Source: [Pasteurella] aerogenes (lineage in GTDB: Bacteria; Pseudomonadota; Gammaproteobacteria; Enterobacterales; Pasteurellaceae). From it: 64,000 bases of DNA. The position numbers and the translations under genes were made by a program. The stretch covers positions 1,984,001 through 2,048,000 of the forward strand of contig LR134362.1 in assembly GCA_900637275.1 (NCBI GenBank), written 5' to 3'. The notes beneath the pieces were generated by a model. That model did not search any database, was not told the origin of the DNA, and saw only the letters and a program-made list of their open reading frames with translations. Positions 34,560-44,712 of the stretch are shown piece after piece; position 1 is the first letter of the stretch, and each line of letters starts with the position of its first letter.

Positions 34560-36188
34560 CTATTTTTCCTGATTTTCCTTTGCGGCTTTTACAAAACCGG
34601 CAAATAATGGATGTCCATCACGTGGTGTGGAAGTGAATTCCGGGTGGAATTGACAAGCGACAAACCAAGGGTGATTTGGGACTTCGATAATTTCTACCAA
34701 TTTTTTATCCGCACTTAAGCCTGTTACTTTTAAGCCGGCAGCTTCAATTTGTGGGCGTAAAACGTTGTTGACTTCGTAACGGTGGCGGTGGCGTTCTTCG
34801 ATGGTTTCTTTGCCATAAAGTTGGCGCGCGAGGCTGCCTTCTGCTAAATGGCATTGTTGTGCGCCTAAACGCATGGTTCCGCCTAAGTCGGAATTATCAC
34901 TGCGGGTTTCGATATTACCTTCCGCATCCTGCCATTCGGTGATTAAACCAATAACCGGTTGCGGGCAGTTTTTATCAAATTCAGAAGAATTCGCTTGGGT
35001 TAAACCGGCAACATTGCGTGCGTATTCGATAAATGCCACTTGCATTCCTAAACAGATACCTAAATAAGGGATGTTGTTTTCGCGAGCGTATTGTGCGGTT
35101 AAAATTTTACCTTCAACACCGCGATAACCAAATCCACCCGGCACTAAAATGCCATCCAGACCTTTTAATAATTCGGTACCTTTGGTTTCGATATCTTGCG
35201 AATCAATATATTTGATATTGACGGTTAAGCGATTTTTTAAGCCAGCGTGTTTTAAGGCTTCGTTGACGGATTTGTAGGCATCCGGTAATTCAGTATATTT
35301 GCCTACCATACCAATAGTCACATCGCCGGTTGGGTTGGCTTCTTGATAAAGCACTTGTTCCCATTCGGAAAGATCGGCTTCCGGACAAGTTAAGTGGAAA
35401 CGTTGACAGATAAAATCATCTAAACCTTGCGATTTTAATAACGCTGGAATTTGGTAAATGGAGTTCACATCTTTTAAAGAAATGACCGCTCTTTCCGGTA
35501 CATTACAGAACAGGGCAATTTTAGCGCGTTCGTTTGGCGGGATCATGCGATCGGAACGACACACCAAAACATCCGGTTGAATGCCGATGGAAAGGAGTTC
35601 TTTGACGGAATGTTGCGTTGGTTTAGTTTTTACTTCGCCGGCAGTTGGAATATATGGCACAAGGGTTAGGTGCATAAAAATTGTGCGCTCGCGTCCTACT
35701 TGAACTGCCAATTGGCGTAACGCTTCCAAAAACGGTAGGGATTCAATATCACCGACAGTGCCACCAACTTCTACAATCGCCACGTCGTGACCTGCTGCTC
35801 CGTCAATTACGCGGGCTTTAATTTCGTTGGTAATATGTGGAATAACTTGGATAGTCGCGCCTAAATAGTCGCCACGACGTTCTTTGCGCAACACTTCGGA
35901 ATAAACTTTACCGGTGGTAAAGTTGTTGCGTTTGGTCATTTTGGTACGAATAAAGCGTTCATAATGCCCTAGGTCTAAGTCGGTTTCTGCGCCGTCTTGC
36001 GTAACAAACACTTCGCCATGTTGGGTTGGACTCATGGTACCGGGGTCAACGTTAATGTAAGGGTCTAATTTCATCATGGTAACGTTAAGACCGCGAGCTT
36101 CAAGAATTGCTGCTAATGAGGCGGCGGCAATGCCTTTACCTAAAGAAGAAACTACACCGCCAGTGACAAAAATATAATTGGTAGCCAT
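34560..36188 (-). CDS. pyrG: CTP synthase
   Basis: The 542-residue enzyme makes CTP from UTP, ATP and glutamine. The N-terminal synthetase domain (about residues 1-270) has FVTGGVVSSLGKGIAAASL. The C-terminal class I glutamine amidotransferase domain has the nucleophile in YLGICLGMQ and the catalytic His/Glu in QFHPEFTSTP. It is transcribed toward eno, as in most gammaproteobacteria. Confidence 0.98.
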   Translation of the reverse strand: MATNYIFVTGGVVSSLGKGIAAASLAAILEARGLNVTMMKLDPYINVDPGTMSPTQHGEVFVTQDGAETDLDLGHYERFIRTKMTKRNNFTTGKVYSEVLRKERRGDYLGATIQVIPHITNEIKARVIDGAAGHDVAIVEVGGTVGDIESLPFLEALRQLAVQVGRERTIFMHLTLVPYIPTAGEVKTKPTQHSVKELLSIGIQPDVLVCRSDRMIPPNERAKIALFCNVPERAVISLKDVNSIYQIPALLKSQGLDDFICQRFHLTCPEADLSEWEQVLYQEANPTGDVTIGMVGKYTELPDAYKSVNEALKHAGLKNRLTVNIKYIDSQDIETKGTELLKGLDGILVPGGFGYRGVEGKILTAQYARENNIPYLGICLGMQVAFIEYARNVAGLTQANSSEFDKNCPQPVIGLITEWQDAEGNIETRSDNSDLGGTMRLGAQQCHLAEGSLARQLYGKETIEERHRHRYEVNNVLRPQIEAAGLKVTGLSADKKLVEIIEVPNHPWFVACQFHPEFTSTPRDGHPLFAGFVKAAKENQEK

Positions 36189-36324
36189 ATTAAACCTAAT
36201 CTGTTTTGGAATGAAAAATAGTAGTTGAATTGTTATTTAAGACGGGATGATAGTTTACACCAATGTACGGGCTAACTCAATGAATTTCCCTTTTTCGGGT
36301 AACTTGTTGAATAAAAATAAAAAA

Positions 36325-36344
36325 TGCGGTCAAAAATGACCGCA
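36325..36344 (-). terminator. acrRAB terminator from a degenerate uptake-signal pair
   Basis: TGCGGTCA (36325-36332) / TGACCGCA (36337-36344) with a 4-nt loop. On the minus strand a T-rich run follows. Only the right arm is a full uptake-signal core. Confidence 0.68.
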
Positions 36345-36357
36345 CTTTGCATTGATT

Positions 36358-39300
36358 TTAGTGATGTGAATCCGAGGTTAGTGGTTTGATACTTTCATCG
36401 AATTCCGGCAGTGGTTCATGTTCGCTTGCAACATAAGAATAGATGACCGGTAATACGAATAAAGTAAACAAGGTACCGATAGCAAGACCGGATACAATTA
36501 CAAGTCCGATACTGAAGCGAGAAACCGCACCAGCGCCAGAGGCGTATAATAACGGAACTAGACCTGCAATCATTGCCGCGGTGGTCATTAAAATCGGACG
36601 TAAACGCACTTTCGCCGCTTCGGTGATGGCGTCAATTCGATTTTTACCGTGTTTCAATTGTTCCTCTTTAGCCACTTCACACATCAAAATTCCGTGTTTG
36701 GTAATCAATCCGACTAAGGTGATTAACCCGACTTGGGAATAGATATTGAGCGTCGTCCCCTCTTTACCGAAGAAACTAAACAAGTTTAATGCTAGCAAGG
36801 CACCACTTATCGCCAGCGGAACCGAAATGATAATAACAAACGGGTCGCGCATGGATTCAAATTGGATCGCTAACACCAAGAAGATAATCACAACCGCTAA
36901 CACGAAAGTCAGCACTAAAGCATTACCTTCTTGTTCCAATTGGCGAGCTTCGCCACGGAAATCAATGCTATAACCTTGTGGCATCGTTTCTTGCGCTTTA
37001 GCTTTAATCCAATTAATTGCATCCCCTAAGCTGCTGGTTGGCGATGGTACTGCACCGATGGATGCCGAATTTAATTGGTTAAATTTCGGTAATGCATTTG
37101 GACGAGAAACCAGTTTAAGTGAAATTAAGCTGCTTAATGGAATGGCTTCGCCATTGCTTGCATTCACATAGAAGTTTTTCAAACTTTCCGGAGAAAGACG
37201 ATCTTCACGTTTAACTTGTGAGATAACGCGATAAGCACGACCATCAATATCTACCCGCGTGATTGTTGCGGCGGAAAGATAGCTTCCGAGTGCGGTACTA
37301 ATATCCGACATGGTAATGCCATAACTCGCTGCTTTTTCTTTATCAATGGTGATGTCCATTTCGGCAGTATCAAATTTTAAGTTTAAGGAGTTATACACAA
37401 ACAACCCAGATTTTTTCATTTCTTCTAAGAAGTTACCGGCAACTACGGCTAATTCTTCATAGCTGTGGGCTGTATTAATTGCCACGCTAATTGGCGGACC
37501 TTGTTCCCCGGTATCAATTTCTGGGAAGGCAAATGCACTGGCGGAAACTTCAGGTACCGCTTTGTTTTTCTCATTTAACTCTTTCATGACTTGGTTTTGC
37601 GAACGGTTGCGGTCGTTCCAGTCTTTCAAGGTAACGATATTCATTGCTTGGTTGGAGTTTGGCGCACCGGAAATTACCAATGAGAATTGCGTTTCATCTG
37701 TTGATAATACGTTTTCCTCAACTCCTTTCATGGCATTTTGAATATAGTCAATATTTACGTTAGATGGCGCAGTACCCATAACCATAAAGGCACCTTTATC
37801 TTCTACCGGTGTTAATTCGGTAGAAAGTCCGCGGAATAATACCGGTAAGGTAGCAAAAATGACCATTGCAAAGGCAATCATACATTTACGATTTGACATT
37901 ACAATGCTTAATGCATATTCATACATTTTGTTGACTTTACCCAATGTATGTTCAATACGTTGTTCCAATTTTGATGGTTGCGAATTATCTTTTAATAATT
38001 TACTACTCATCATTGGTGAAAGAGTTAAGGCAACAATTCCCGAAATCAGTACCGCACCGGCAAGGGTGAGTGCAAATTCTTTAAACAACGATCCTGTAAT
38101 CCCTTCCATTAATGCCATTGGAGAATATACCGCCACCAAGGTGATGGTCATTGAGATAACCGGTATTGCGATTTCGCGCGTCCCAATAATGGCTGCACGG
38201 AATGGCGTTTCGCCTAACTTAATATGTCGGTCCACGTTTTCTAATACGACGATAGCATCATCCACCACCAGCCCGATTGCCAGAATTAACCCTAGCAAGG
38301 TCATCAGGTTAATGGAGAAGTCAAAGGCTTGTAACAGCAAAATAACTCCGATCAGGGAAATCGGAATGGTAATGATCGGAATAAAAATCGCACGGAATGA
38401 TCCGATAAATAACGTAATTACCACCAATACGATGACGGTTGCTTCAATAATGGTTTTTACCACTTCATCAATAGAGCTATTGATTGCAACGGTTGTATCG
38501 TATTGAATTTTTGAGCTCATAGTATCTGGCATATTGTTGACGATATTGTCATAAATCGGCTTAATCGCTTTTACTACCGTCAACGGGTTGGCAGAAGATG
38601 TTGGGTTAATTCCGATAATCACCGCTTCTTCACCGTTTGCTACCGCACGACTGCTGTCTGCCTCTTTATTTAATTCAATGGTCGCAATATCTCTTAAACG
38701 CACCAATTTATCTTTATCAGAACGAACAATTAAATTTTCTAATTGTTCGACGGATTTGGTGGTGGTTTCCACTTTGTTTTTATATACCGTGAAATAACCG
38801 TTATCATCACCGGCGGTGGTTTGTACGTTATTCGCACGTAGTGAATTCATCACCTCGGTCGCGGATAAATTTTGTGATGCCATTTTTTGCGGATCAAGCC
38901 AAATGCGTAACGCATATTGTGATGCCCCGAAAACGTCAATGGAGGCGACCCCTTCAACGGTAAACAATTGTGGTTTAACCACGCGTTCGATATAGTCGGT
39001 TACTTGGCTAGAATCCAATAAATTAGAGATGAAACTGATATACATAATCCCGGAACCACCAGTTGACGACGTAATACTTGGGTCATCAATACCGCTTGGC
39101 AATTGAGAGCGCACAGAGTTTACTTGCGCCAATACGTTAGCCAATGCCGCATTTGGATCGGTATTTAGTTTCATTTTGACACTAATGCGAGAAGAGCCTG
39201 CGCGACTTTGCGAGTACATATAGTCAATATTGTCCGCTTGCGCAATGGCCTCTTCCAATTTTGAGGTAACGAACGCTTGCATCAAACTCGCATCCGCCCC

Positions 39301-39456
39301 ATCATAAGTTGTCGAAACGTTAATCACGGTTGTTGTCATTTTAGGATATTCGCGCACTGCCAATTTTGAAATTGCCTGCAAACCTAAAATTACAATTAAT
39401 AAACTTATTGAAATCGCAAGAATTGGACGTCGAATAAATATATCGGTAAATTTCAT
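36358..39456 (-). CDS. acrB: RND multidrug efflux pump, inner-membrane transporter (AcrB)
   Basis: A 1032-residue proton-driven drug exporter with 12 expected membrane helices and two large periplasmic loops. Start MKFTDIFIRRPILAISISLLI is typical of RND pumps. The proton-relay residues are visible: paired Asp in GLVVDDAIVVLENVDRH (helix 4) and Lys in GLITKHGILMCEVAKE (helix 10). It follows acrA by 17 nt. In Haemophilus influenzae the homologous AcrB is encoded in the same acrRAB order and contributes to macrolide tolerance. Confidence 0.95.
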   Translation of the reverse strand: MKFTDIFIRRPILAISISLLIVILGLQAISKLAVREYPKMTTTVINVSTTYDGADASLMQAFVTSKLEEAIAQADNIDYMYSQSRAGSSRISVKMKLNTDPNAALANVLAQVNSVRSQLPSGIDDPSITSSTGGSGIMYISFISNLLDSSQVTDYIERVVKPQLFTVEGVASIDVFGASQYALRIWLDPQKMASQNLSATEVMNSLRANNVQTTAGDDNGYFTVYKNKVETTTKSVEQLENLIVRSDKDKLVRLRDIATIELNKEADSSRAVANGEEAVIIGINPTSSANPLTVVKAIKPIYDNIVNNMPDTMSSKIQYDTTVAINSSIDEVVKTIIEATVIVLVVITLFIGSFRAIFIPIITIPISLIGVILLLQAFDFSINLMTLLGLILAIGLVVDDAIVVLENVDRHIKLGETPFRAAIIGTREIAIPVISMTITLVAVYSPMALMEGITGSLFKEFALTLAGAVLISGIVALTLSPMMSSKLLKDNSQPSKLEQRIEHTLGKVNKMYEYALSIVMSNRKCMIAFAMVIFATLPVLFRGLSTELTPVEDKGAFMVMGTAPSNVNIDYIQNAMKGVEENVLSTDETQFSLVISGAPNSNQAMNIVTLKDWNDRNRSQNQVMKELNEKNKAVPEVSASAFAFPEIDTGEQGPPISVAINTAHSYEELAVVAGNFLEEMKKSGLFVYNSLNLKFDTAEMDITIDKEKAASYGITMSDISTALGSYLSAATITRVDIDGRAYRVISQVKREDRLSPESLKNFYVNASNGEAIPLSSLISLKLVSRPNALPKFNQLNSASIGAVPSPTSSLGDAINWIKAKAQETMPQGYSIDFRGEARQLEQEGNALVLTFVLAVVIIFLVLAIQFESMRDPFVIIISVPLAISGALLALNLFSFFGKEGTTLNIYSQVGLITLVGLITKHGILMCEVAKEEQLKHGKNRIDAITEAAKVRLRPILMTTAAMIAGLVPLLYASGAGAVSRFSIGLVIVSGLAIGTLFTLFVLPVIYSYVASEHEPLPEFDESIKPLTSDSHH

Positions 39457-39473
39457 TCGTTTCTTCCTGCCTA

Positions 39474-40673
39474 TTAAAGATTGGTTTTCGTTTCAGGTTC
39501 ACGGGTGCCGACGCCTTCCTTATCGGAAATCATCACTAAGCTACCGTTACTGATACTTTGTTGGCCACTGGTGACGATCATATCGCCCAATTTCACCCCT
39601 TCAGGTTTTAAATGCGCCTCTATGCCGCGACGATCTTGGGTAAAGACGCTGACCTGTTTGGCACGATAAATTTTATCCAAATTGTCTTTTCCCGCGAGTT
39701 TAGCTTTATCTTCCTCAGAAAGTGCGGTCAAAACATAAGCCATTTCACCGTACATATTGTAGCTTACTGCTACTTGCGGTACGACGATTTGATTTTGTTC
39801 TGTCGGCAAAGATACATTTAAACGGGTAAACATACCGGAAAGTAATTTATTTGCATCTTCCGGCTCAAAAGTCGCTTGGATATCCATCAACCCAGTCGCT
39901 GAATTAATTGCTGGCTCAATCGCTGTAATTTTGGCATTAAAGGTTTGTCCGTCAATCGCATCCACGGTTGCACTCACTTTTTGACCGAGATGAATATTTT
40001 TTAAATCATTTTGTGAAACTGAAAAATCTACTTGCATTGAACTGCGATCTTCAACGCGCACAATTTCTGAACTTACGGTGACATATTCACCGACATTCAC
40101 TTTTACAATACCCGCAACACCATCAAATGGCGCCACAATTTGGCGACGTTCAATCACGGCTTTTAAGGATTCAATATTGGCAACTAATGCATCATAATTC
40201 GCTTTGGCATTATCCAATTCTTGTTGTGAAATACTTTTACTTTTGTACAACGCGCTATAACGTTGATAAATTTGACGAAGTGACGGTAATTGCGCGAGTG
40301 AGGAATTTAAATTCGCACGTTCTACGGAGCTGTCTAACTCAACTAATAAATCGCCTTTTTTCACGGCTTGACCGGATTGAATATTCACTTTCGCTATAGT
40401 TCCGGCACTTTGCGCGCTTAACATCGCCCCTTGTTTCGGGCGCACAGTCCCTGTGGTGGCGATGATTGGTGTCCAATTACGCGGCTCAAGTTTAATTACC
40501 GTGACAGGATTTACCGGCTCACCCATCGCGGCGAGGGTTTTGCCAATCATAATGCCTTTAAATACATTTAAACCGATAACAATCGCAAAGGCTAACACGA
40601 TAAAACCTAATACCAGTTTCATGAGAAGCGTATGCGAGCGCTTTGGTTTGGTTAATTGAGCCGAATTACTCAT
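39474..40673 (-). CDS. acrA: RND efflux membrane-fusion protein (AcrA)
   Basis: A 399-residue periplasmic adaptor. The N-terminal hydrophobic anchor (LVLGFIVLAFAIVIGLNVF) has no lipobox cysteine, so it is membrane-anchored rather than a lipoprotein. Lipoyl halves are visible (GTIAKVNIQSGQAVKKGDLLVELDS and IVAPFDGVAGIVKVNVGEYV), flanking an alpha-hairpin (about 130-175). The beta-barrel domain follows. It lies 33 nt downstream of acrR. No outer-membrane TolC gene is present nearby. An uptake-signal core is at about 39721. Confidence 0.95.
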   Translation of the reverse strand: MSNSAQLTKPKRSHTLLMKLVLGFIVLAFAIVIGLNVFKGIMIGKTLAAMGEPVNPVTVIKLEPRNWTPIIATTGTVRPKQGAMLSAQSAGTIAKVNIQSGQAVKKGDLLVELDSSVERANLNSSLAQLPSLRQIYQRYSALYKSKSISQQELDNAKANYDALVANIESLKAVIERRQIVAPFDGVAGIVKVNVGEYVTVSSEIVRVEDRSSMQVDFSVSQNDLKNIHLGQKVSATVDAIDGQTFNAKITAIEPAINSATGLMDIQATFEPEDANKLLSGMFTRLNVSLPTEQNQIVVPQVAVSYNMYGEMAYVLTALSEEDKAKLAGKDNLDKIYRAKQVSVFTQDRRGIEAHLKPEGVKLGDMIVTSGQQSISNGSLVMISDKEGVGTREPETKTNL

Positions 40674-40706
40674 AAATAAAACTCCATGAAAAAACTAAAT
40701 TTAACT

Positions 40707-41273
40707 TCACTTTTGAATTGAACGCCAAGTACGTTCAATTACGCTTTCCAAAACATCATTCGATAGCTCTTTATGTAAAAAGTAGCAATCTACAGAAAGT
40801 TTAATTGCACTGCCAATACTGAGTAAAAACAGAATATGACCAGAAAGATCACATAACACATCATCTTTGACAGCTTTTTGACAAAATTTTATCCAATAAC
40901 TTTCATTTTCCCATTCCTTACACATATCGCAAAAACTTGGTAACGCCTGGTACTGATTTAAGTTGACGGTGATTGTCGGATTATCTTTTAAAAACGACCA
41001 AACATTCCACCACATTTGACGATATTGCTCGAAATAGGAACAAGATTCATCAATATGTTGCCACAATGTATTTTCAAATTTAAAAAATAAGTGTTGAGCA
41101 AAATTCTCTAACAGTTCTTCTTTATTTTTAAAATAAATATAAATGGTTCCAGCGGAAATTCCGGCATATTTGGCGATTTTATGCATAGAAAGGCTATGCA
41201 ATCCGCCCTGTGCCATCAATTGTTCCGTCGCAGAAAAAATTTGCTCAATCATATCTTTTTCGGGTTGACGCAT
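40707..41273 (-). CDS. acrR: TetR-family repressor of the efflux operon (AcrR)
   Basis: A 188-residue repressor. The helix-turn-helix is IAKYAGISAGTIYIYFKNKEELL, near residues 30-52; the variable C-terminal half binds ligands. The start MRQPEKDMIEQIFSATEQLM matches the length of the Haemophilus protein; an upstream ATG at 41321 adds 16 poorly conserved residues. It heads the acrRAB operon, with a palindromic operator about 100 bp upstream. The frame is intact, so regulated rather than constitutive efflux is expected. Confidence 0.92.
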   Translation of the reverse strand: MRQPEKDMIEQIFSATEQLMAQGGLHSLSMHKIAKYAGISAGTIYIYFKNKEELLENFAQHLFFKFENTLWQHIDESCSYFEQYRQMWWNVWSFLKDNPTITVNLNQYQALPSFCDMCKEWENESYWIKFCQKAVKDDVLCDLSGHILFLLSIGSAIKLSVDCYFLHKELSNDVLESVIERTWRSIQK

Positions 41274-41370
41274 AATAAACTCGACAAAATAAATCACGTA
41301 AAAATCGACATCATGCGGCAAGTTTTCTTGTCACATCATATCGGAAAACGCAAACAATAAATTGATACTG

Positions 41371-41388
41371 AATGAACGTTCGTTCATT
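41371..41388. promoter_or_regulatory. AcrR operator
   Basis: AATGAACGTTCGTTCATT: 8-bp arms AATGAACG / CGTTCATT around a TT centre, a shape typical of TetR-family operators. It is the only strong palindrome between acrR and ftsN and lies about 100 bp upstream of the acrR start. Confidence 0.72.
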
Positions 41389-41425
41389 TTAAACCGATTT
41401 TGTTTTTTCGCAACCTTAAAATAAA

Positions 41426-41454
41426 AAAAGTGCGGTCAAAATAACCGCACTTTT
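41426..41454 (-). terminator. ftsN terminator made of paired uptake signals
   Basis: AAAAGTGCGGT (41426-41436) / ACCGCACTTTT (41444-41454), 11-bp perfect stem with a 7-nt loop. A T-run follows on the minus strand. Confidence 0.82.
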
Positions 41455-41469
41455 GGCTAATTTTATTAC

Positions 41470-42336
41470 TTACATTCCGATAACTACACAGGTTCCAACG
41501 GATTTCGCATTATTTAACGCCGCATTGGCAGCGCTTCTGTCACCAATTGGACCAACAACGACACGATTCCAGTCAGCACTACTGTTAACTCTGGCGTTAA
41601 ATCCCGCCATAACCAAACGCGCCTGCATATTTTCCGCTTGCTCTCGATTTTTAAACGCGCCACATTGCAAACCAAATTTTTTCTCGCTATTTGAGGTAGC
41701 AGCAGTTTGTTTCGCTGGTGCCACTTCTGGTTTTTTCTCAGGCTCCGTTTTTTTCACTTCAGCCGTTTTGCTTTCTGCTTTTTTGGTTTCTGTCGCTGCT
41801 GTTTGCGTTGCTGGTTTGGTCTCTGCCGGTTTTGCTTGCACCGGTTTACTTTCAACCACTTTTACTTCAGTCGGTTTTACCGTTTCTGGTTTGCTTTCCA
41901 CGGTTTGCGTTGCCGCCGATTTTTGCGCTTCTACTTTGGCAGCTTCTTCGGCTTTTTTACGTTCTTCAGCTTGTTTGGCTTTGGCTAATTCTGCTTGTTT
42001 TTGCTTTTCTTCCATCTCCAACAGGACTTTTTTCTGTTCTTCCGTCAAACGCATATTGTTTTCCAACGATTGCGAATTATTATCCACCGGCACGGTTCTC
42101 GTTTCCAACGCTTTAATATAGCTCCACACTTCTTCCGGTGGCGTTGGCAAAACACTTTTTGGTTGCGGTTTTTCCGTTTTTTCTACTGCAACTTGCACTT
42201 CCGGCGATTTTTCTTTTAAAAAATACAAACCGGCAGCAAAACCCGCAACAACAAAAAGGGCAAGAATTAATAATAATGATTTATTGGAGGCGGATTTTTT
42301 TTTCTTTCCGCGAGATGCATAATCACGTTGTGCCAC
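41470..42336 (-). CDS. ftsN: Cell division protein FtsN
   Basis: A 288-residue late divisome protein that triggers septal peptidoglycan synthesis. A short basic cytoplasmic head (MAQRDYASRGKKKKS) is followed by one membrane helix (about residues 21-42), then a long periplasmic linker. The linker includes a charged Glu/Lys/Ala coiled-coil-like part (about 95-145) and Lys-Pro-Glu-Thr repeats. The C-terminal SPOR domain (about 215-288, FGLQCGAFKNREQAENMQARL) binds denuded glycan. The repetitive linker causes long accidental open frames on the opposite strand. FtsN and priA are also neighbours in E. coli. Confidence 0.94.
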   Translation of the reverse strand: MAQRDYASRGKKKKSASNKSLLLILALFVVAGFAAGLYFLKEKSPEVQVAVEKTEKPQPKSVLPTPPEEVWSYIKALETRTVPVDNNSQSLENNMRLTEEQKKVLLEMEEKQKQAELAKAKQAEERKKAEEAAKVEAQKSAATQTVESKPETVKPTEVKVVESKPVQAKPAETKPATQTAATETKKAESKTAEVKKTEPEKKPEVAPAKQTAATSNSEKKFGLQCGAFKNREQAENMQARLVMAGFNARVNSSADWNRVVVGPIGDRSAANAALNNAKSVGTCVVIGM

Positions 42337-42423
42337 GATATAACCTTTCTACTTTCTACGATTGATCGACAAATTATTCAAAAATACGCCTAATTCTACT
42401 GAAAAATAGAAAATTTTCCAGTT

Positions 42424-44628
42424 TTAACTGAGATCTAATGGATCTACGTCCAAAATCCACCGCACTTGAGCGGATTTTGGAAAATTTTGCAGTTGAAATT
42501 GGTGTAAAAAATGCTGTAGTTTCATGCGCGATGGATGTTGTAACAACAATTGCCAACGATAAAATCCCGCTTTTTTGCTAAATGGCGCAGGCAAGGGACC
42601 TAAAATTTGCAGCTCAAGATCTTGTGCCTGTTGACGCAGCGCATAAAAATCTTCGGCGACTTGTTGCAAAAATTGTTCAGCATCTTCAGTTTTTTTACTT
42701 TGCGCTTTAAATAACGCTTGTGCGCTAAATGGCGGAAGTCCCATTTGCTGCCTTAATTGTAAGGCTTGGTCGGCAAAGGCACCGTAGCCTTCAGTGAGCA
42801 AACAGCGCAGTAACGGGTGGTCGGGATAATGGGTTTGCAACACCACTTCTCCTTGTTTTTCTGCGCGACCAGCTCGCCCAGCCACTTGAATATATAATTG
42901 GGCAAGGCGTTCTTCGGCGCGAAAATCCAAAGAAAATAAGGCATTATCCACATTTAATAAGGCAACCAAGGTGACATTCGGGAAATGGTGACCTTTGGCT
43001 AGCATTTGCGTACCGATTAAAATTTGGCTTTTGCCTTGACGAATATCCGACAGATGTTGCTCAAGAGATCCTTTGCGCGCAGTACTATCACGGTCAATGC
43101 GTGTCACCTTAAATTGCGGAAAACGCGCGGTTAAGCTTTCCTCTAGTTGTTCCGTGCCGAGACCGGTGGTGATTAAATGAGTTGAACCGCAAGCGTCACA
43201 TTGCATTGGAATAGGTTTTTGCGACGCACAATGGTGGCAGCGCAATACGCGCTGTGATTGGTGATAAGTATAGGGTTTATCACAATGTTGGCATTGGCAA
43301 ATCCAGCCGCATTCATGGCACAATAATACTGGCGCAAAGCCCCGCCGATTTAAAAACAGCAGCACTTGGTTACCGCGCTGTAAATGTTCCTGCATCATAT
43401 TAAGCAAGGCATCAGATAATCCTTGTTGCAAGCGTTGATGTTTTAAATCAATAACGCAATGGCGAAGTGCGGTGGCATTTCCGGCTCTTTTTGATAATAC
43501 TAAATGACGATATTTGCCGCGTTTTACGTTGTTTAAGCTCTCCAAACAGGGCGTTGCCGAGCCGAGAATAATCGGAATATTTAAACGATTGGCGTACACC
43601 ACTGCCAAATCGCGCGCATGGTAACGCCAGCCTTCTTGTTGTTTAAAGGACGGATCATGTTCTTCGTCGATAACAATTAAGCCAAGATGTAAAAATGGCG
43701 TAAACAGCGCCGATCTTGTGCCAATTATCATGGCAGTTTGTCCCGATCTTGCTCGTTGCCACACCTGTAATCGTTGTGTATCGTTTAAATTGGAATGTAG
43801 CACATCAATGGCGACGTTAAAACGAGATTGAAAGCGTTGTACAGTTTGTGGCGTTAAAGCAATTTCCGGTACTAACACTAAAACTTGCTGATCTTTTTGG
43901 AGAATTTCTTCGATATATTGCAAATAGATTTCCGTTTTGCCTGAACCGGTAATACCATCCAACAACCAAGCGGCAAAACCTTCATGGAAGACTAACTGGC
44001 TCATCGCCAAGGCTTGCTGTTTATTGAGGGTTAAGCGATTTTGTTGATTGACGATCGGACGATCTGCAAGTTGCTGCTGCCAGCTTAATGGACGAATTTC
44101 TTGCTCAACTTCTTCAACCCAACCCTTGCTTTTTAACGCTGACCAAATGGCGGAATTAAAGGCATTGTTGCCTTTTTCTAATGGAGTTTCCTTAAGAAAT
44201 TGCAAGGCTTCTCGTTGTTTTATCGCCCGTTTAAGCGGGTTTTCGGCTAAAGTTTGCGCGCCAAGTGCGGTCAATTTAAACAATATTTTGCTTTTTTCGA
44301 CCGCACTTTCGCCGAGACGCAATTTAACGGGCAACGCTTGAAATAACACATCGCCGAGTGGCGTTTGGTAATAATCCGCAGCCCAATGTAATAATTGCCA
44401 AAGTGGTTCGGGAAAGATCGATTGCTCATCGATGATAGCGGTGAGCATTTTTAATTGTTCTGTTGGCACTTCCGTTTGCGTTGGAAATCCCACTACAATG
44501 CCGACTTTACTTTGTTTACCAAAAGGTACCAAGACGCGACAGCCTAACGCTGGGGTTTGGCCCGGCGACAAGAGATAATCAAAAAATCGAAACAAAGGAA
44601 CCGCCAACGCGATACGAACAAGTTGCAT
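42424..44628 (-). CDS. priA: Primosomal protein N', replication restart helicase PriA
   Basis: A 734-residue superfamily 2 helicase that reloads the replisome at collapsed forks. The N-terminal 3' DNA-binding domain starts MQLVRIALAVPLFRFFDYLL. The helicase core has Walker A DGITGSGKTE, DEEHD, and QVAGRAGRAEKQGEV. A zinc-binding module with Cys pairs in CHECGWICQCQHC and CHHCASQKPIPMQCDACG lies in the helicase core. Length is near E. coli PriA (732). Several uptake-signal cores lie inside. Confidence 0.97.
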   Translation of the reverse strand: MQLVRIALAVPLFRFFDYLLSPGQTPALGCRVLVPFGKQSKVGIVVGFPTQTEVPTEQLKMLTAIIDEQSIFPEPLWQLLHWAADYYQTPLGDVLFQALPVKLRLGESAVEKSKILFKLTALGAQTLAENPLKRAIKQREALQFLKETPLEKGNNAFNSAIWSALKSKGWVEEVEQEIRPLSWQQQLADRPIVNQQNRLTLNKQQALAMSQLVFHEGFAAWLLDGITGSGKTEIYLQYIEEILQKDQQVLVLVPEIALTPQTVQRFQSRFNVAIDVLHSNLNDTQRLQVWQRARSGQTAMIIGTRSALFTPFLHLGLIVIDEEHDPSFKQQEGWRYHARDLAVVYANRLNIPIILGSATPCLESLNNVKRGKYRHLVLSKRAGNATALRHCVIDLKHQRLQQGLSDALLNMMQEHLQRGNQVLLFLNRRGFAPVLLCHECGWICQCQHCDKPYTYHQSQRVLRCHHCASQKPIPMQCDACGSTHLITTGLGTEQLEESLTARFPQFKVTRIDRDSTARKGSLEQHLSDIRQGKSQILIGTQMLAKGHHFPNVTLVALLNVDNALFSLDFRAEERLAQLYIQVAGRAGRAEKQGEVVLQTHYPDHPLLRCLLTEGYGAFADQALQLRQQMGLPPFSAQALFKAQSKKTEDAEQFLQQVAEDFYALRQQAQDLELQILGPLPAPFSKKAGFYRWQLLLQHPSRMKLQHFLHQFQLQNFPKSAQVRWILDVDPLDLS

Positions 44629-44678
44629 ACATCACCTAAGAAAAAATTTATCCTATTATAACGAAATTATCGCAAGGC

Positions 44679-44706
44679 TTGAATATTCCTTTTTTTTCGG
44701 TATAAT
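44679..44706 (+). promoter_or_regulatory. rpmE promoter
   Basis: -35 TTGAAT (44679-44684), 16-bp spacer, -10 TATAAT (44701-44706). It predicts a 5' leader of about 100 nt before the rpmE ATG. Confidence 0.7.
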
Positions 44707-44712
44707 TTGCGC

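Noticed and set aside
41453..42365. Several long plus-strand open frames opposite ftsN
   Set aside because: They result from the low-complexity Lys/Glu/Thr/Pro-coding linker of FtsN; their Phe- and Cys-rich translations look artificial.
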